Shown here one piece after another: positions 17,753 to 26,821 of a DNA stretch of 39,668 nucleotides. Source of the stretch: Ectothiorhodospiraceae bacterium (lineage in GTDB: Bacteria; Pseudomonadota; Gammaproteobacteria; Nitrococcales; Aquisalimonadaceae); assembly GCA_007117515.1 (NCBI GenBank), contig SKGQ01000155.1, forward strand, positions 1 to 39,668, read 5' to 3'. The notes under the pieces are model-generated. The model searched no databases and was not told the origin of the DNA. It saw nothing but the letters and a program-made list of their open reading frames with translations. Each line of letters starts with the position of its first letter. Position 1 is the stretch's first letter. A program made the position numbers and the translations under genes.

Positions 17753-18337
17753 ATGGTGGATCAATCCTGCGGCCATGAGCAGCTAGAGGCAGCCCTTGGC
17801 GCTGTCTCGGCACAGATGGGCGCCGCGGAAAGCCAGGGCGTGCTGTGCGGAATGCTCAGCGCCTCGGCGAAGACAGGGGTTGCAGAATGGATCGCACGGG
17901 TGCTCGAGGACGCGGAACCCAAAGGCGATCCGGCACGTCATTGCCTGGAGCAGTTGAGCTTGCTCTGGCAGCAGACCCAGACCGGACTGCAGGACCCGGA
18001 TCTTGGTCTCGAACTGCTGCTGCCGGCGGAGAGTGCATCGCTGTCTGCGCGGGCCCAGGCACTGGCGGCCTGGTGTCAGGGGTTCATGTACGGTCTGGGC
18101 CAGGATCAGCAGGGCCGTGTCGCCGACCTGCCCGGCGAGGCTGCCGAGGCGGTCCAGAGTCTGTCCGAGATTGCCCTGCTGGATGCCGATGCCAGCGGCG
18201 AGGAGGACGAAGCAGCCTTCGCCGAGCTGGAAGAATTCGTCCGTGTTGCCGCGCTGCTCATTCATGAGCAGATGCAGCCGCTGCGGCGTCAGCGACCGGT
18301 GCCGGTCCAGCTGCCGGACGACGACACCATCCATTGA
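17753..18337 (+). CDS. ygfB: UPF0149 family protein YgfB
   Basis: ESQGVLCGMLSA, WCQGFMYGLG, EDEAAFAELEEFVRVAALLIHEQM; upstream of pepP-ubiH. Confidence 0.92.
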   Translation: MVDQSCGHEQLEAALGAVSAQMGAAESQGVLCGMLSASAKTGVAEWIARVLEDAEPKGDPARHCLEQLSLLWQQTQTGLQDPDLGLELLLPAESASLSARAQALAAWCQGFMYGLGQDQQGRVADLPGEAAEAVQSLSEIALLDADASGEEDEAAFAELEEFVRVAALLIHEQMQPLRRQRPVPVQLPDDDTIH

Positions 18338-18384
18338 ACCGTTCCGACCCGTACAATCCGTTTGGCCAATTGAGGAGTTGCTTC

Positions 18385-19689
18385 GTGACCCAGGAGGAAT
18401 ACCGCCGTCGCCGGGATGAGTTGATGGAGATGATGGGCGAGCAGGCGGTTGCCGTCCTCGCCGCCGCGCCCGAGCAGGTTCGTAACCGCGACGTGCATTA
18501 TCCTTACCGCCAGGACAGCGATTTCTATTACCTCACCGGCTTCGCCGAGCCCGATGCGGTGCTGGTGCTGGCACCGGGGCGTGCCCAGGGCGAGTTCATC
18601 CTGTTCAACCGCGAACGGGATCCGGATCGAGAGGTCTGGGATGGCCCACGCGCCGGCCAGGACGGTGCCTGCGACCAGTTCGGAGCCGACGATGCCTTTC
18701 CGATTGACGACATCGACGACATCCTGCCCGGGCTGCTCGAGGGACGGCAGAAAGTCTATGGCAGTCTGGGGCAGCATCCGGAGATGGACCAGATGCTGTT
18801 CGGCTGGGTCAACCAGATTCGCGCCCGCTCCCGGCTGGGGGTGAGGGCACCGGATGAATTCGTCTCCCTGGAGCACCTGCTGCACGAGATGCGCCTGTTC
18901 AAGAGTCCGGCTGAACTGGCACAGATGCGGGAGGCCGCGGCGGTGGCAGCCAAGGCCCACCGGCGAGCCATGCAGCGTTGCCGGCCCGGGCTGTTCGAAT
19001 ACCAGATCGAAGCCGAGTTTCACGCCGTGTTCCGCGACCATGGTGGCGAGCATGCCTATCCGCCGATCGTCGGCGGTGGCCGCAATGGCTGCATCCTGCA
19101 TTACATCGATAACCGCGCCGAACTGCGTAACGGCGACCTGCTGCTGATCGATGCCGGCTGCGAGTTGAGCTGCTATGCGTCGGACATCACCCGGACCTTT
19201 CCCGTCAACGGACGCTTCTCCGGCGAGCAACGCGCAGTCTACGAGATCGTGCTTGCCGCCCAGCAGGCGGCGATCGGGGCAACCCGGGTCGGCAATCACT
19301 GGAATCAGCCGCATGAACAGGCGGTTCGCTTGCTGGTGCAGGGTCTGGTTGACCTGGGGCTGCTCGAGGGTGATGTCGACGGCCTGATCGAGCAGGAGGC
19401 CTACCGCCCGTTCTACATGCACCGAACCGGTCACTGGCTGGGGCTGGATGTTCACGACGTCGGTGACTACAAGGTCGACGGCCATTGGCGGGAGCTGGAG
19501 CCCGGCATGGTGGTGACCGTGGAGCCCGGGCTCTACATCGCGGATAACGTTCCCGACGTTGATCCGCGCTGGCACAACATCGGTGTGCGGATCGAGGACG
19601 ACGTGGTGGTCGGACGCGACGGTCCCGAGGTCCTCAGCCTGGATGTGCCGAAGGCAATCGACGAAATCGAGGCCCTGATGCGTTCGTGA
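18385..19689 (+). CDS. pepP: Xaa-Pro aminopeptidase (GTG start at 18385; TTG at 18334 possible)
   Basis: DSDFYYLTGFAEPDAVLVL, LLLIDAGCELSCYASDITRTFPVNGRF, MHRTGHWLGLDVHDVG, EPGMVVTVEPGLYI; AGGAG seven nt before GTG. Confidence 0.96.
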   Translation: MTQEEYRRRRDELMEMMGEQAVAVLAAAPEQVRNRDVHYPYRQDSDFYYLTGFAEPDAVLVLAPGRAQGEFILFNRERDPDREVWDGPRAGQDGACDQFGADDAFPIDDIDDILPGLLEGRQKVYGSLGQHPEMDQMLFGWVNQIRARSRLGVRAPDEFVSLEHLLHEMRLFKSPAELAQMREAAAVAAKAHRRAMQRCRPGLFEYQIEAEFHAVFRDHGGEHAYPPIVGGGRNGCILHYIDNRAELRNGDLLLIDAGCELSCYASDITRTFPVNGRFSGEQRAVYEIVLAAQQAAIGATRVGNHWNQPHEQAVRLLVQGLVDLGLLEGDVDGLIEQEAYRPFYMHRTGHWLGLDVHDVGDYKVDGHWRELEPGMVVTVEPGLYIADNVPDVDPRWHNIGVRIEDDVVVGRDGPEVLSLDVPKAIDEIEALMRS

Positions 19690-20930
19690 GTGCCATGACG
19701 ATGCATGATGCGGATCTGGTGATTGCCGGCGGTGGCCTGGTCGGCCTGACGCTGGCTTGCGCCCTGCGCACCGCAGGTTTCCGCCTGTTGCTGGTGGATC
19801 CGGCAACTGGTCCGGCGGCAGGCCACGACCCACGCAGTGTCGCCCTGGCGCCGGGCTCCCGCCGGATCTTCGAGGCGCTCGGTGTCTGGCCGCTGGTCAG
19901 CGAGAAGACGGCACCGATCCGCCGTATTCAGGTCTCGGAGCGGGGTGGCTTCGGTCGGCTTCGGCTGGACGCGGGAGAGATGGATCTGACTGCGCTCGGG
20001 CATGTGGTCATGAACCGTGACCTGGAGGCCGCGCTACGACGCCGTCTCGCCGAGGCCTCCGGATCGGTCCGGATCGTGCCCGGGGCGAAGGTCCAGACAC
20101 CCGAGAGCGCATCGGACCACATTCGCATGCAGTTGCTGGAGAACGAGACCTGTCGGTCGGTCTCGGCCCGCCTGCTGCTCGCTGCCGATGGCGCCGCCTC
20201 GCCCCTGCGCCAGGCAGCTGGTCTGAGTATCGAGGATATCGACTATCGGCAGACCGCCCTGGTGGCGACGGTCCGGCCGGGTCGGCCCTATCAGGGAGAG
20301 GCCTTCGAAAGGTTCACGCCTGACGGCCCGCTGGCTCTGCTGCCATTGCCCGACGGCCGGATGTCTCTGGTCTGGACGGTACGGAGTGCCCAGGCCGATG
20401 ACCTGGCGGCAATGGATGACCGTGATTTTCTTCATGCCCTGCAGCAGGCCTTCGGCTATCGGCTCGGGCGACTGCTCGAGGTCGGCGATCGCGGCGCCTG
20501 GCCGTTACGCCTGCGACACGCTCGGCGCCGGCGTCATGGACGCATGCTGTTGGTCGGCAATGCCGTCTGCAGTCTGCATCCGGTCGCCGGGCAGGGTCTG
20601 AACCTGGCGCTGCGGGACGTTGCCGGGCTGGCCGAGGTGCTGCATGCAGCGGCACGGGATGATGTGGATCCTGCCGACGCCCCGGGCCTGGCTGCCTGGT
20701 TGACGTCACAACAGCGCGTCCAACGGCGCGTCACGCTGTTTACTCATGGTCTGGTCGGGCTGTTTTCCAACGACTTCCCCGGTCTCCGCCTGGGCCGCAA
20801 TGCCGGTCTCCTGGCCCTGGCCGGCCTGCCTGGCCTGCGCCGCGGTTTCGCCAGCCTGGGCATGGGCCGACACGGTGGTGCCGGCCGGCTGGCCCGTGGT
20901 CTGCCGCTGGACGTTGATGCCGATGGTTGA
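19686..20930 (+). CDS. ubiH: 2-octaprenyl-6-methoxyphenol hydroxylase (GTG start 19686 or ATG 19695)
   Basis: ADLVIAGGGLVGLTLACAL FAD-binding; LLLAADGAASPLRQ; LVGNAVCSLHPVAGQGLNLALRD. Confidence 0.9.
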   Translation: MSAMTMHDADLVIAGGGLVGLTLACALRTAGFRLLLVDPATGPAAGHDPRSVALAPGSRRIFEALGVWPLVSEKTAPIRRIQVSERGGFGRLRLDAGEMDLTALGHVVMNRDLEAALRRRLAEASGSVRIVPGAKVQTPESASDHIRMQLLENETCRSVSARLLLAADGAASPLRQAAGLSIEDIDYRQTALVATVRPGRPYQGEAFERFTPDGPLALLPLPDGRMSLVWTVRSAQADDLAAMDDRDFLHALQQAFGYRLGRLLEVGDRGAWPLRLRHARRRRHGRMLLVGNAVCSLHPVAGQGLNLALRDVAGLAEVLHAAARDDVDPADAPGLAAWLTSQQRVQRRVTLFTHGLVGLFSNDFPGLRLGRNAGLLALAGLPGLRRGFASLGMGRHGGAGRLARGLPLDVDADG

Positions 20931-22140
20931 TGCCCCGCTCGATGTGGCGATTTCCGGGGCCGGCCCTGTCGGCCTGATGCTGGCGACGGCACTGGCTGCG
21001 CGAGGCGCCCGGGTTGCCGTGTTCGAGGCCGGCGGGCCACCTGACTGGTCGTCGGAGTTGCCGGATATGCGGGTCTCGTCGCTGACCCCGGCGTCGCGCT
21101 GCATGCTGCAGCGACTCGGCGTCTGGGACGCCATCGTCGAGCGACGGGTGTCCCCATTCGAGGCGATTCATGCCTGGGACGCTGCCGGCGCTGCCGTTCG
21201 CTTTCATGCTGCCGACGTGGATGAGCCAGCGCTGGGTTATCTGGTTGAGCACAGTCTGTTGCAGACCGTGCTCGACCGCGCCTTGCGGCAGCATCAGAGC
21301 GGTCGTGTTCAGCGCCACTATCACTGCCGGATCGACGATGTCCTGGTGGACACGGACTGCTGTCGTTTGCGGATGAGCGATGGTGCCACGGTGCGGGCGC
21401 GGTTGCTGGTCGCGGCCGATGGGGCCCGGTCCGCGTTGCGGCAGCGCATGGGGATCGACGTCCGCAGCAGGAGTTACGGACAGCAGGGGCTGGTGGCTGC
21501 CGTTCGCCCATCGGTGTCCCATGGTCGGATTGCCCGCCAGCGTTTCATGCCCGGTGGCCCGCTGGCCCTGCTGCCGCTGCAGGATGACTGGTGCTCGATT
21601 GTCTGGTCATTGCCCGAGGCGGAAGCGCAGCGTCTGCAGACCCTGGACGATGACGCTTTTCTGGCCGCGCTGGATGAGGCCTCGGGAGAGGTGCTCGGGA
21701 GCATGCGCGAGACCGGCCCGCGTCGCCTGTTCCCGCTATACGCGCAACAGGCGGACCGCTATGTCGGGCGGCGTTTTGCCCTGGTGGGAGATGCCGCCCA
21801 CGTGATTCATCCGCTGGCCGGTCAGGGTGTGAACCTGGGCTTGCTCGATGCTGCCGCGCTGGCCGAGGTGGTGGGAGATGCGCTGGAGGAGGGCGTTGAC
21901 CCCGGCAGCCATGCACGGCTTCGCCGCTATGCACGCTGGCGCCGAAGCGACAACCAGCCGGTGCAATGGGCCATGGAGGGCTTTCACTGGCTGTTCAGTA
22001 ATGCCGATCCTGCGCGGCGGCTGGCGCGCAACCTCGGCTTCATGGCCACCGACCGCCTGCCGATGGCAAAGCGTCTGTTCGTCCGGTTCGCGCTGACTTC
22101 GGGGGCCCACCTGCCGCGCCTGGCCCTGGGGAAACGCTGA
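20923..22140 (+). CDS. ubiI: UbiH/UbiF/VisC family FAD-dependent hydroxylase
   Basis: DVAISGAGPVGLMLATALAARGARVAVFE; LLVAADGARSALRQ; LVGDAAHVIHPLAGQGVNLGLLD; overlaps the ubiH 3' end. Confidence 0.88.
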   Translation: MVDAPLDVAISGAGPVGLMLATALAARGARVAVFEAGGPPDWSSELPDMRVSSLTPASRCMLQRLGVWDAIVERRVSPFEAIHAWDAAGAAVRFHAADVDEPALGYLVEHSLLQTVLDRALRQHQSGRVQRHYHCRIDDVLVDTDCCRLRMSDGATVRARLLVAADGARSALRQRMGIDVRSRSYGQQGLVAAVRPSVSHGRIARQRFMPGGPLALLPLQDDWCSIVWSLPEAEAQRLQTLDDDAFLAALDEASGEVLGSMRETGPRRLFPLYAQQADRYVGRRFALVGDAAHVIHPLAGQGVNLGLLDAAALAEVVGDALEEGVDPGSHARLRRYARWRRSDNQPVQWAMEGFHWLFSNADPARRLARNLGFMATDRLPMAKRLFVRFALTSGAHLPRLALGKR

Positions 22141-22147
22141 CTTGTTC
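22130..22147 (+). repeat. IS5-end-like motif copy 2
   Basis: GGAAACGCTGACTTGTTC, 15/18 to copy 1; contains the ubiI stop codon. Confidence 0.5.
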
Positions 22148-22286
22148 CCGCGCCCGAGACCGCTTCTGATCGGCTGACATGGCGTGGTGCCATCAATGCG
22201 GACTCCAAAGCAGACGAGGAAACAGGTGAGCGTCTCCCCGGTAAAGCAATGATCTACCCGCAAGAGCTTTTTTTGCAGACCTTAAT

Positions 22287-22305
22287 AAGAATGATTATCA
22301 TTGCC
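22287..22305 (+). promoter_or_regulatory. Putative Fur box
   Basis: AAGAATGATTATCATTGCC matches 14/19 of the E. coli Fur consensus GATAATGATAATCATTATC; upstream of iron ABC transporter genes. Confidence 0.7.
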
Positions 22306-22340
22306 CCTATTGTCTCTCTCAACATCAGGAATCCGGCATC

Positions 22341-23363
22341 ATGCGCCTTGTCGTCATTGTCGCGTTGGTCATCGGCGCCATACTCGGGGTTTCGTTCTGG
22401 GTCAGTCAGCAGTCAGGCGGCCAGGGTGACGAAATCGTCGTCTATTCGGCGCGTCAGGAACATCTGATCAAGCCATTGTTTGACCGCTTCACCGAGCAGA
22501 CCGGGATTCGCGTCCGTTATGTCACCGATGACGCCGGCCCGTTGCTGCAGCGGCTGCGCGCCGAGGGCGGCAATACCCGGGCGGACATGCTGATCACCGT
22601 GGATGCCGGCAACCTCTGGCAGGCCGCCGAGCAGGACGTGCTGGCCCCGGTCGAGTCGGACACCCTGGAGCGCAATGTTCCCGCCAACCTGCGCGATGCG
22701 GATGGGCGCTGGTTCGGCCTCTCGGTCCGCGCCCGGACCATTGTCTACAGCACCGAACGGGTGGCGCCGGAAGATCTGTCGACCTATGAGGCGCTGGCCG
22801 ATGCGGAGTGGGAGGGGCGACTCTGCCTGCGTACCTCGAAGAAGGTCTACAACCAGTCACTGGTGGCGACCATGATCGCGCGCCATGGCGAGGAACGTAC
22901 CGAGGAGATCGTCGGCGGCTGGGTCGACAATCTGGCAACGCAGCCATTCTCCAATGACACTGCGGTCATGGAGGCCATCGTCGCCGGCCAGTGCGATGTC
23001 GGCATCGTCAACACTTATTACTTCGGCCGGCTGCAGGAACGCGACGGTGACGACACGCCGCTGGCCCTGTTCTGGCCGAACCAGGATGCCGAAGGGGTGC
23101 ATGTCAATGTGTCCGGCGCCGGTATTACCCGGCATGCCTCCAATCCCGACGCGGCGCTGCAGCTTCTGGAGTGGTTGTCGGAGCAGGAAGCGCAGGAAAT
23201 GTTCGGTGCCCTGAACATGGAGTATCCGGTGCGGCCGGACACGGAGTGGACCGAGCGCGTCCGCAGCTGGGGCGATTTCCATGGCGATGACATCGATGTC
23301 TCCGAAGCCGGCCGGCGCCAGGTCGATGCGGTGATGTTGATGGACCGGGTCGGCTACCGTTAG
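22341..23363 (+). CDS. Fe(3+) ABC transporter substrate-binding protein
   Basis: EIVVYSARQEHLIKPLFDRFTEQTGIRVRYVTDDAGPLLQRLRAEGGNTRADMLITVDAGNLW; QCDVGIVNTYYFGRL. Confidence 0.92.
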   Translation: MRLVVIVALVIGAILGVSFWVSQQSGGQGDEIVVYSARQEHLIKPLFDRFTEQTGIRVRYVTDDAGPLLQRLRAEGGNTRADMLITVDAGNLWQAAEQDVLAPVESDTLERNVPANLRDADGRWFGLSVRARTIVYSTERVAPEDLSTYEALADAEWEGRLCLRTSKKVYNQSLVATMIARHGEERTEEIVGGWVDNLATQPFSNDTAVMEAIVAGQCDVGIVNTYYFGRLQERDGDDTPLALFWPNQDAEGVHVNVSGAGITRHASNPDAALQLLEWLSEQEAQEMFGALNMEYPVRPDTEWTERVRSWGDFHGDDIDVSEAGRRQVDAVMLMDRVGYR

Positions 23364-23369
23364 CGACCC

Positions 23370-25082
23370 ATGGCGACACCCGGAGCCGATATCCGCTGGA
23401 TGACCTCGGCCACCGGTGCCACCCGCACGGGTGGCACCGGTGGCTGGCGCTGGTTGGCGGTGGCGATCGCGGCGGTCATCCTGGCCCCGATCCTGATCAC
23501 GTTTCTGTCCTGGCTGCAGCCCGATCAGGCAATCTGGGAGCACCTCTCGCAGACTGTCTTGACGCGGCTTATCGGCAACACCATCTTTCTGGTAATCGGG
23601 GTTGCCGGCCTGGTACTCCTGCTGGGGGTGTCGCTGGCCTGGTTGACTGCGGTCTGTGAGTTTCCGGGCCGCCGGGTTTTTGACTGGGCGTTGATGTTGC
23701 CCCTGGCAGTGCCCGCCTACGTGCTCGCCTTTACCTTCATCGGCATTCTCGATTACTCCGGACCGGTACAGGGGAGCCTGCGTGACTGGTTTGGCAGCAG
23801 CGACTGGTTTCCGGCCATTCGCTCGCCTGGCGGCGTGGTTCTGGTGATGGGCCTGGTGCTCTATCCCTATGTCTACATGCTGGCGCGAACTGCTTTCATG
23901 GCCCAGGGGCCGACCCTCATGGAAGCTGCACGCATCTCCGGCATGGGGCCCTGGCAGGCATTTTTCCGTGTGGCCCTGCCCATGGCCCGCCCGGCGATTG
24001 CTGCAGGCACCGCACTGGCCCTGATGGAGGCGCTGGCCGATTTCGGCGCGGTCGCGGTGTTCAATTACGACACCTTCACCACCGCCATCTACAAGGCCTG
24101 GTATGGCTTTTTCAGTATCGAGGTGGCGGCCCAGCTTGCCTCGCTCCTTTTGCTGTTCGTCGCAGTCGCCCTGTTCACCGAGCGCTATACCCGCGGCCGC
24201 GCCCGCTACTTCCAGGTCGGCGGTAGCGGCCATCGCATCGTCCTGCGCGGTGCCCGGGGCTGGCTGGCCACCGGGTTTGCCGCGACGGTGCTGGCGGTGG
24301 CGTTCCTGATTCCCCTGTTCCAGCTCGTCTGGTGGGTGATCGGCCATTCCATCGGTGACCTCGACGCCCGTTACCTGAATCTGCTGTTGCGCACCGTAGG
24401 ACTCGGTCTGATTGCGGCCTTCATCACAGTCAGCGTGGCACTGCTGCTGGCCTATGCGAAACGCATTCAACCGGACTGGCTGACCCGGCGGGCGGTGGCG
24501 GCGAGCACCCTGGGCTATGCCTTGCCCGGCTCGGTGCTGGCGGTCGCCGTGATGCTGGTTTTCACCTGGCTGGATAACGCCATGGTGTCGTTGTTCGGCC
24601 TCGGCGGAGGCGGCTGGCTCGCCGGCAGTCTGGTGGCGCTGCTGCTGGCCTACAGTATTCGTTTCATGGCCGTCGCCTTCAGTTCGGTGGACGCCGCCGT
24701 GGAGCAGATCCGCCCCAGTATTCCGGAAGCCGCGCGTTGCCTGGGCGCCGGTCAGGGTCGCTTGCTGCGTGAGGTCTATCTGCCAATGCTCCGGCCAGGA
24801 CTGTTTGCCGGCGCCCTGCTGGTCTGCGTCGATGTGATGAAGGAGATGCCGGCCACGCTGCTGATGCGGCCTTTCGGTTGGGACACCCTGGCGGTGCGCA
24901 TTTTCGAGCTGACCAGCGAAGGCGAGTGGGAGCGGGCTGCGCTGCCTGCGGTCACTCTGGTCCTGGTCGGGCTGCTGCCCGTGATTTTACTGGTCCGCCG
25001 TTCTGCCCGACAACCGCGTCGCCTGTCACGAGGCGGGTCCCGACCGACGCCGGGTCGGGATCCGCGGCTCGGCAACGCCTGA
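23370..25082 (+). CDS. Iron ABC transporter permease (FbpB-like, fused two-domain)
   Basis: Two permease modules with EAA motifs (EAARISGMGPWQAFFRVALPMARPAI; EAARCLGAGQGRLLREVYLPMLRPGL). Start uncertain (23370, 23400 or later). Confidence 0.93.
   Translation: MATPGADIRWMTSATGATRTGGTGGWRWLAVAIAAVILAPILITFLSWLQPDQAIWEHLSQTVLTRLIGNTIFLVIGVAGLVLLLGVSLAWLTAVCEFPGRRVFDWALMLPLAVPAYVLAFTFIGILDYSGPVQGSLRDWFGSSDWFPAIRSPGGVVLVMGLVLYPYVYMLARTAFMAQGPTLMEAARISGMGPWQAFFRVALPMARPAIAAGTALALMEALADFGAVAVFNYDTFTTAIYKAWYGFFSIEVAAQLASLLLLFVAVALFTERYTRGRARYFQVGGSGHRIVLRGARGWLATGFAATVLAVAFLIPLFQLVWWVIGHSIGDLDARYLNLLLRTVGLGLIAAFITVSVALLLAYAKRIQPDWLTRRAVAASTLGYALPGSVLAVAVMLVFTWLDNAMVSLFGLGGGGWLAGSLVALLLAYSIRFMAVAFSSVDAAVEQIRPSIPEAARCLGAGQGRLLREVYLPMLRPGLFAGALLVCVDVMKEMPATLLMRPFGWDTLAVRIFELTSEGEWERAALPAVTLVLVGLLPVILLVRRSARQPRRLSRGGSRPTPGRDPRLGNA
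23409..23444 (+). repeat. Perfect 17-bp inverted repeat at 5' end of permease ORF
   Basis: GCCACCGGTGCCACCCG (23409-23425), CA, CGGGTGGCACCGGTGGC (23428-23444). Confidence 0.9.
25035..25063 (+). repeat. Hairpin at 3' end of permease ORF
   Basis: GGGTCCCGACC (25035-25045) / GGTCGGGATCC (25053-25063), 11 bp including one G-U, 7-nt loop. Confidence 0.6.
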
Positions 25083-25189
25083 ATCGCCGCGACCGACCAG
25101 CCCTCCCCGCATGAATGCTTCCAGCGCGGACACGAGACGTCGACGGTTTACCTCTCTATCATGATGTCAGACGTACGCGCCCAACGGTG

Positions 25190-26338
25190 ATGGCCATGAG
25201 CAGCCCACAGCAACAGACGCCGCTGAATGCCCGACATCGTGCCGCCGGTGCGCGAATGATCGATTTTTCCGGCTGGGACATGCCGCTGCACTACGGCTCG
25301 CAGTTGCGCGAGCATGCCGCGGTGCGTTCTGCCTGTGGCGTCTTCGATGTCTCGCATATGGGCCTTGTGGACGTGACCGGCGACGACGCCGAGGCCTATC
25401 TGCGCCGTCTGCTGGCCAACGACGTGGCCCGACTGGAAGACGGCCAGGCGCTGTACAGCTGCATGTTGAACGCAGACGGCGGGGTGCTGGATGACCTGAT
25501 CGTCTATCGTTTGCGGCAAGGCCGTTACCGTTGCGTGGTCAATGCGGCGAATCGGGACAGCGACCAGGACTGGATGCGACAGCAGCTTTGCGGTTTCAAC
25601 GCGGATCTGCGGCTGCGCGACGACCTTGGACTGCTGGCCGTGCAGGGACCACAGGCCGAGGGAATCCTGGCGGGTCTGATTGAATCCGACTTGTGTGACG
25701 CAATCCGGAGTCTTGCGCCGTTCCACTGCCTTGAACGTGGCGCCTGGCTGGTAGGTCGAACCGGCTACACGGGTGAGGATGGTTTCGAGGTTGCCGTGCC
25801 GGCGGCGCAGCTTGCGGGTCTCTGGCAGGGGCTGATGGACGCTGGCGTGGCGCCCTGTGGCCTTGGTGCCCGCGACAGTCTGCGGCTGGAAGCCGGTATG
25901 CACCTGTACGGGCAGGACATGGATGCGCAGACATCACCGCTGGTGTCGCGGCTCGGCTGGACCGTGGCCTGGCAGCCGACAGGGCGGGACTTCATCGGTC
26001 GTCAGGCGCTTGCCACCGAACGTGAGGCCGGTCCGGACAGGAATCTCTATGGCCTGGTACTGGGCGAGCGCGGCATGCTGCGCCAGGGCCAACAGGTGAC
26101 ACTGACAGAACGTGACGGTAGCGGCAGTGTCACCAGCGGTGGCTACTCGCCGCAGCTTGGTTGTTCCATCGGCCTGGCGCGCTTGCCGCTGGAGCCCGGT
26201 GAGTGGGTCACGGTGCAGAGCCGTGATCGACAGCTTCCGGCACGGGTTGTGCGACCGCCGTTCGTCCGCCAGGGTCGCGTACTGGTGTCGACCGGCCAGG
26301 GAAACGCAGACGCGGAAACGGATCAGTGTTTCCCTTAG
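25190..26338 (+). CDS. gcvT: Glycine cleavage system T protein (aminomethyltransferase)
   Basis: QQTPLNARHRAAGARMIDFSGWDMPLHYG, GVFDVSHMGLVDVTGDDAEAYLRRLLANDV, GRTGYTGEDGFEVAVP, SLRLEAGMHLYGQDM. Confidence 0.96.
   Translation: MAMSSPQQQTPLNARHRAAGARMIDFSGWDMPLHYGSQLREHAAVRSACGVFDVSHMGLVDVTGDDAEAYLRRLLANDVARLEDGQALYSCMLNADGGVLDDLIVYRLRQGRYRCVVNAANRDSDQDWMRQQLCGFNADLRLRDDLGLLAVQGPQAEGILAGLIESDLCDAIRSLAPFHCLERGAWLVGRTGYTGEDGFEVAVPAAQLAGLWQGLMDAGVAPCGLGARDSLRLEAGMHLYGQDMDAQTSPLVSRLGWTVAWQPTGRDFIGRQALATEREAGPDRNLYGLVLGERGMLRQGQQVTLTERDGSGSVTSGGYSPQLGCSIGLARLPLEPGEWVTVQSRDRQLPARVVRPPFVRQGRVLVSTGQGNADAETDQCFP
26315..26333 (-). repeat. IS5-end-like motif copy 3 (degenerate)
   Basis: Minus-strand GGAAACACTGATCCGTTTC; abuts the gcvT stop codon (26336-26338). 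Confidence 0.4.
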
Positions 26339-26381
26339 TGTCAGGACAGGAATTGATCTTCATTCAAAGGGGACTGCAGGG

Positions 26382-26780
26382 ATGAGTGAACTACCCAACG
26401 AATTGCGTTACGCGGTGAGCCATGAATGGGCCCGCCTGGATGATGATGGTCTGATCACCGTCGGTATTACCGATCATGCCCAGGAGGCGCTGGGTGATCT
26501 CGTGTTCGTCGAGACGCCGTCGCTGGATAGCGATGTGGAGGCCGGTGATGCCTGCGCCGTGGTCGAATCGGTGAAGGCGGCATCGGACATCTTCGCCCCG
26601 GTCAGCGGTGTCGTGGTGGATGCCAATGGCCGGCTCACCGATGAGCCGGAACTGGTGAATACCGATCCCTACGGCGATGGCTGGATCATGCGGATCAAGC
26701 CGGAGGATCCCGATCTGATCGAGGACCTGATGAGCGCCGAGGACTATGAACACATGCTCGCCGAGGAAGAGGACGACTAG
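26382..26780 (+). CDS. gcvH: Glycine cleavage system H protein
   Basis: ELRYAVSHEWARLDDDGLITVGITDHAQEALGDLVFVE; VVESVKAASDIFAPVSG lipoyl-lysine site. Confidence 0.97.
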   Translation: MSELPNELRYAVSHEWARLDDDGLITVGITDHAQEALGDLVFVETPSLDSDVEAGDACAVVESVKAASDIFAPVSGVVVDANGRLTDEPELVNTDPYGDGWIMRIKPEDPDLIEDLMSAEDYEHMLAEEEDD

Positions 26781-26821
26781 GTCCCATGCTCTTCTTCCAG
26801 CGCAACGAGGGTGTCTAGCCC

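Noticed and set aside
18289-19833. 514-aa minus-strand ORF
   Set aside because: Antisense to pepP, which has clear family motifs; shadow ORF from codon bias.
22857-24470. 537-aa minus-strand ORF
   Set aside because: Antisense to the well-supported iron binding protein and permease genes; composition (Gln/His/Gly-rich) is typical of high-GC shadow ORFs.
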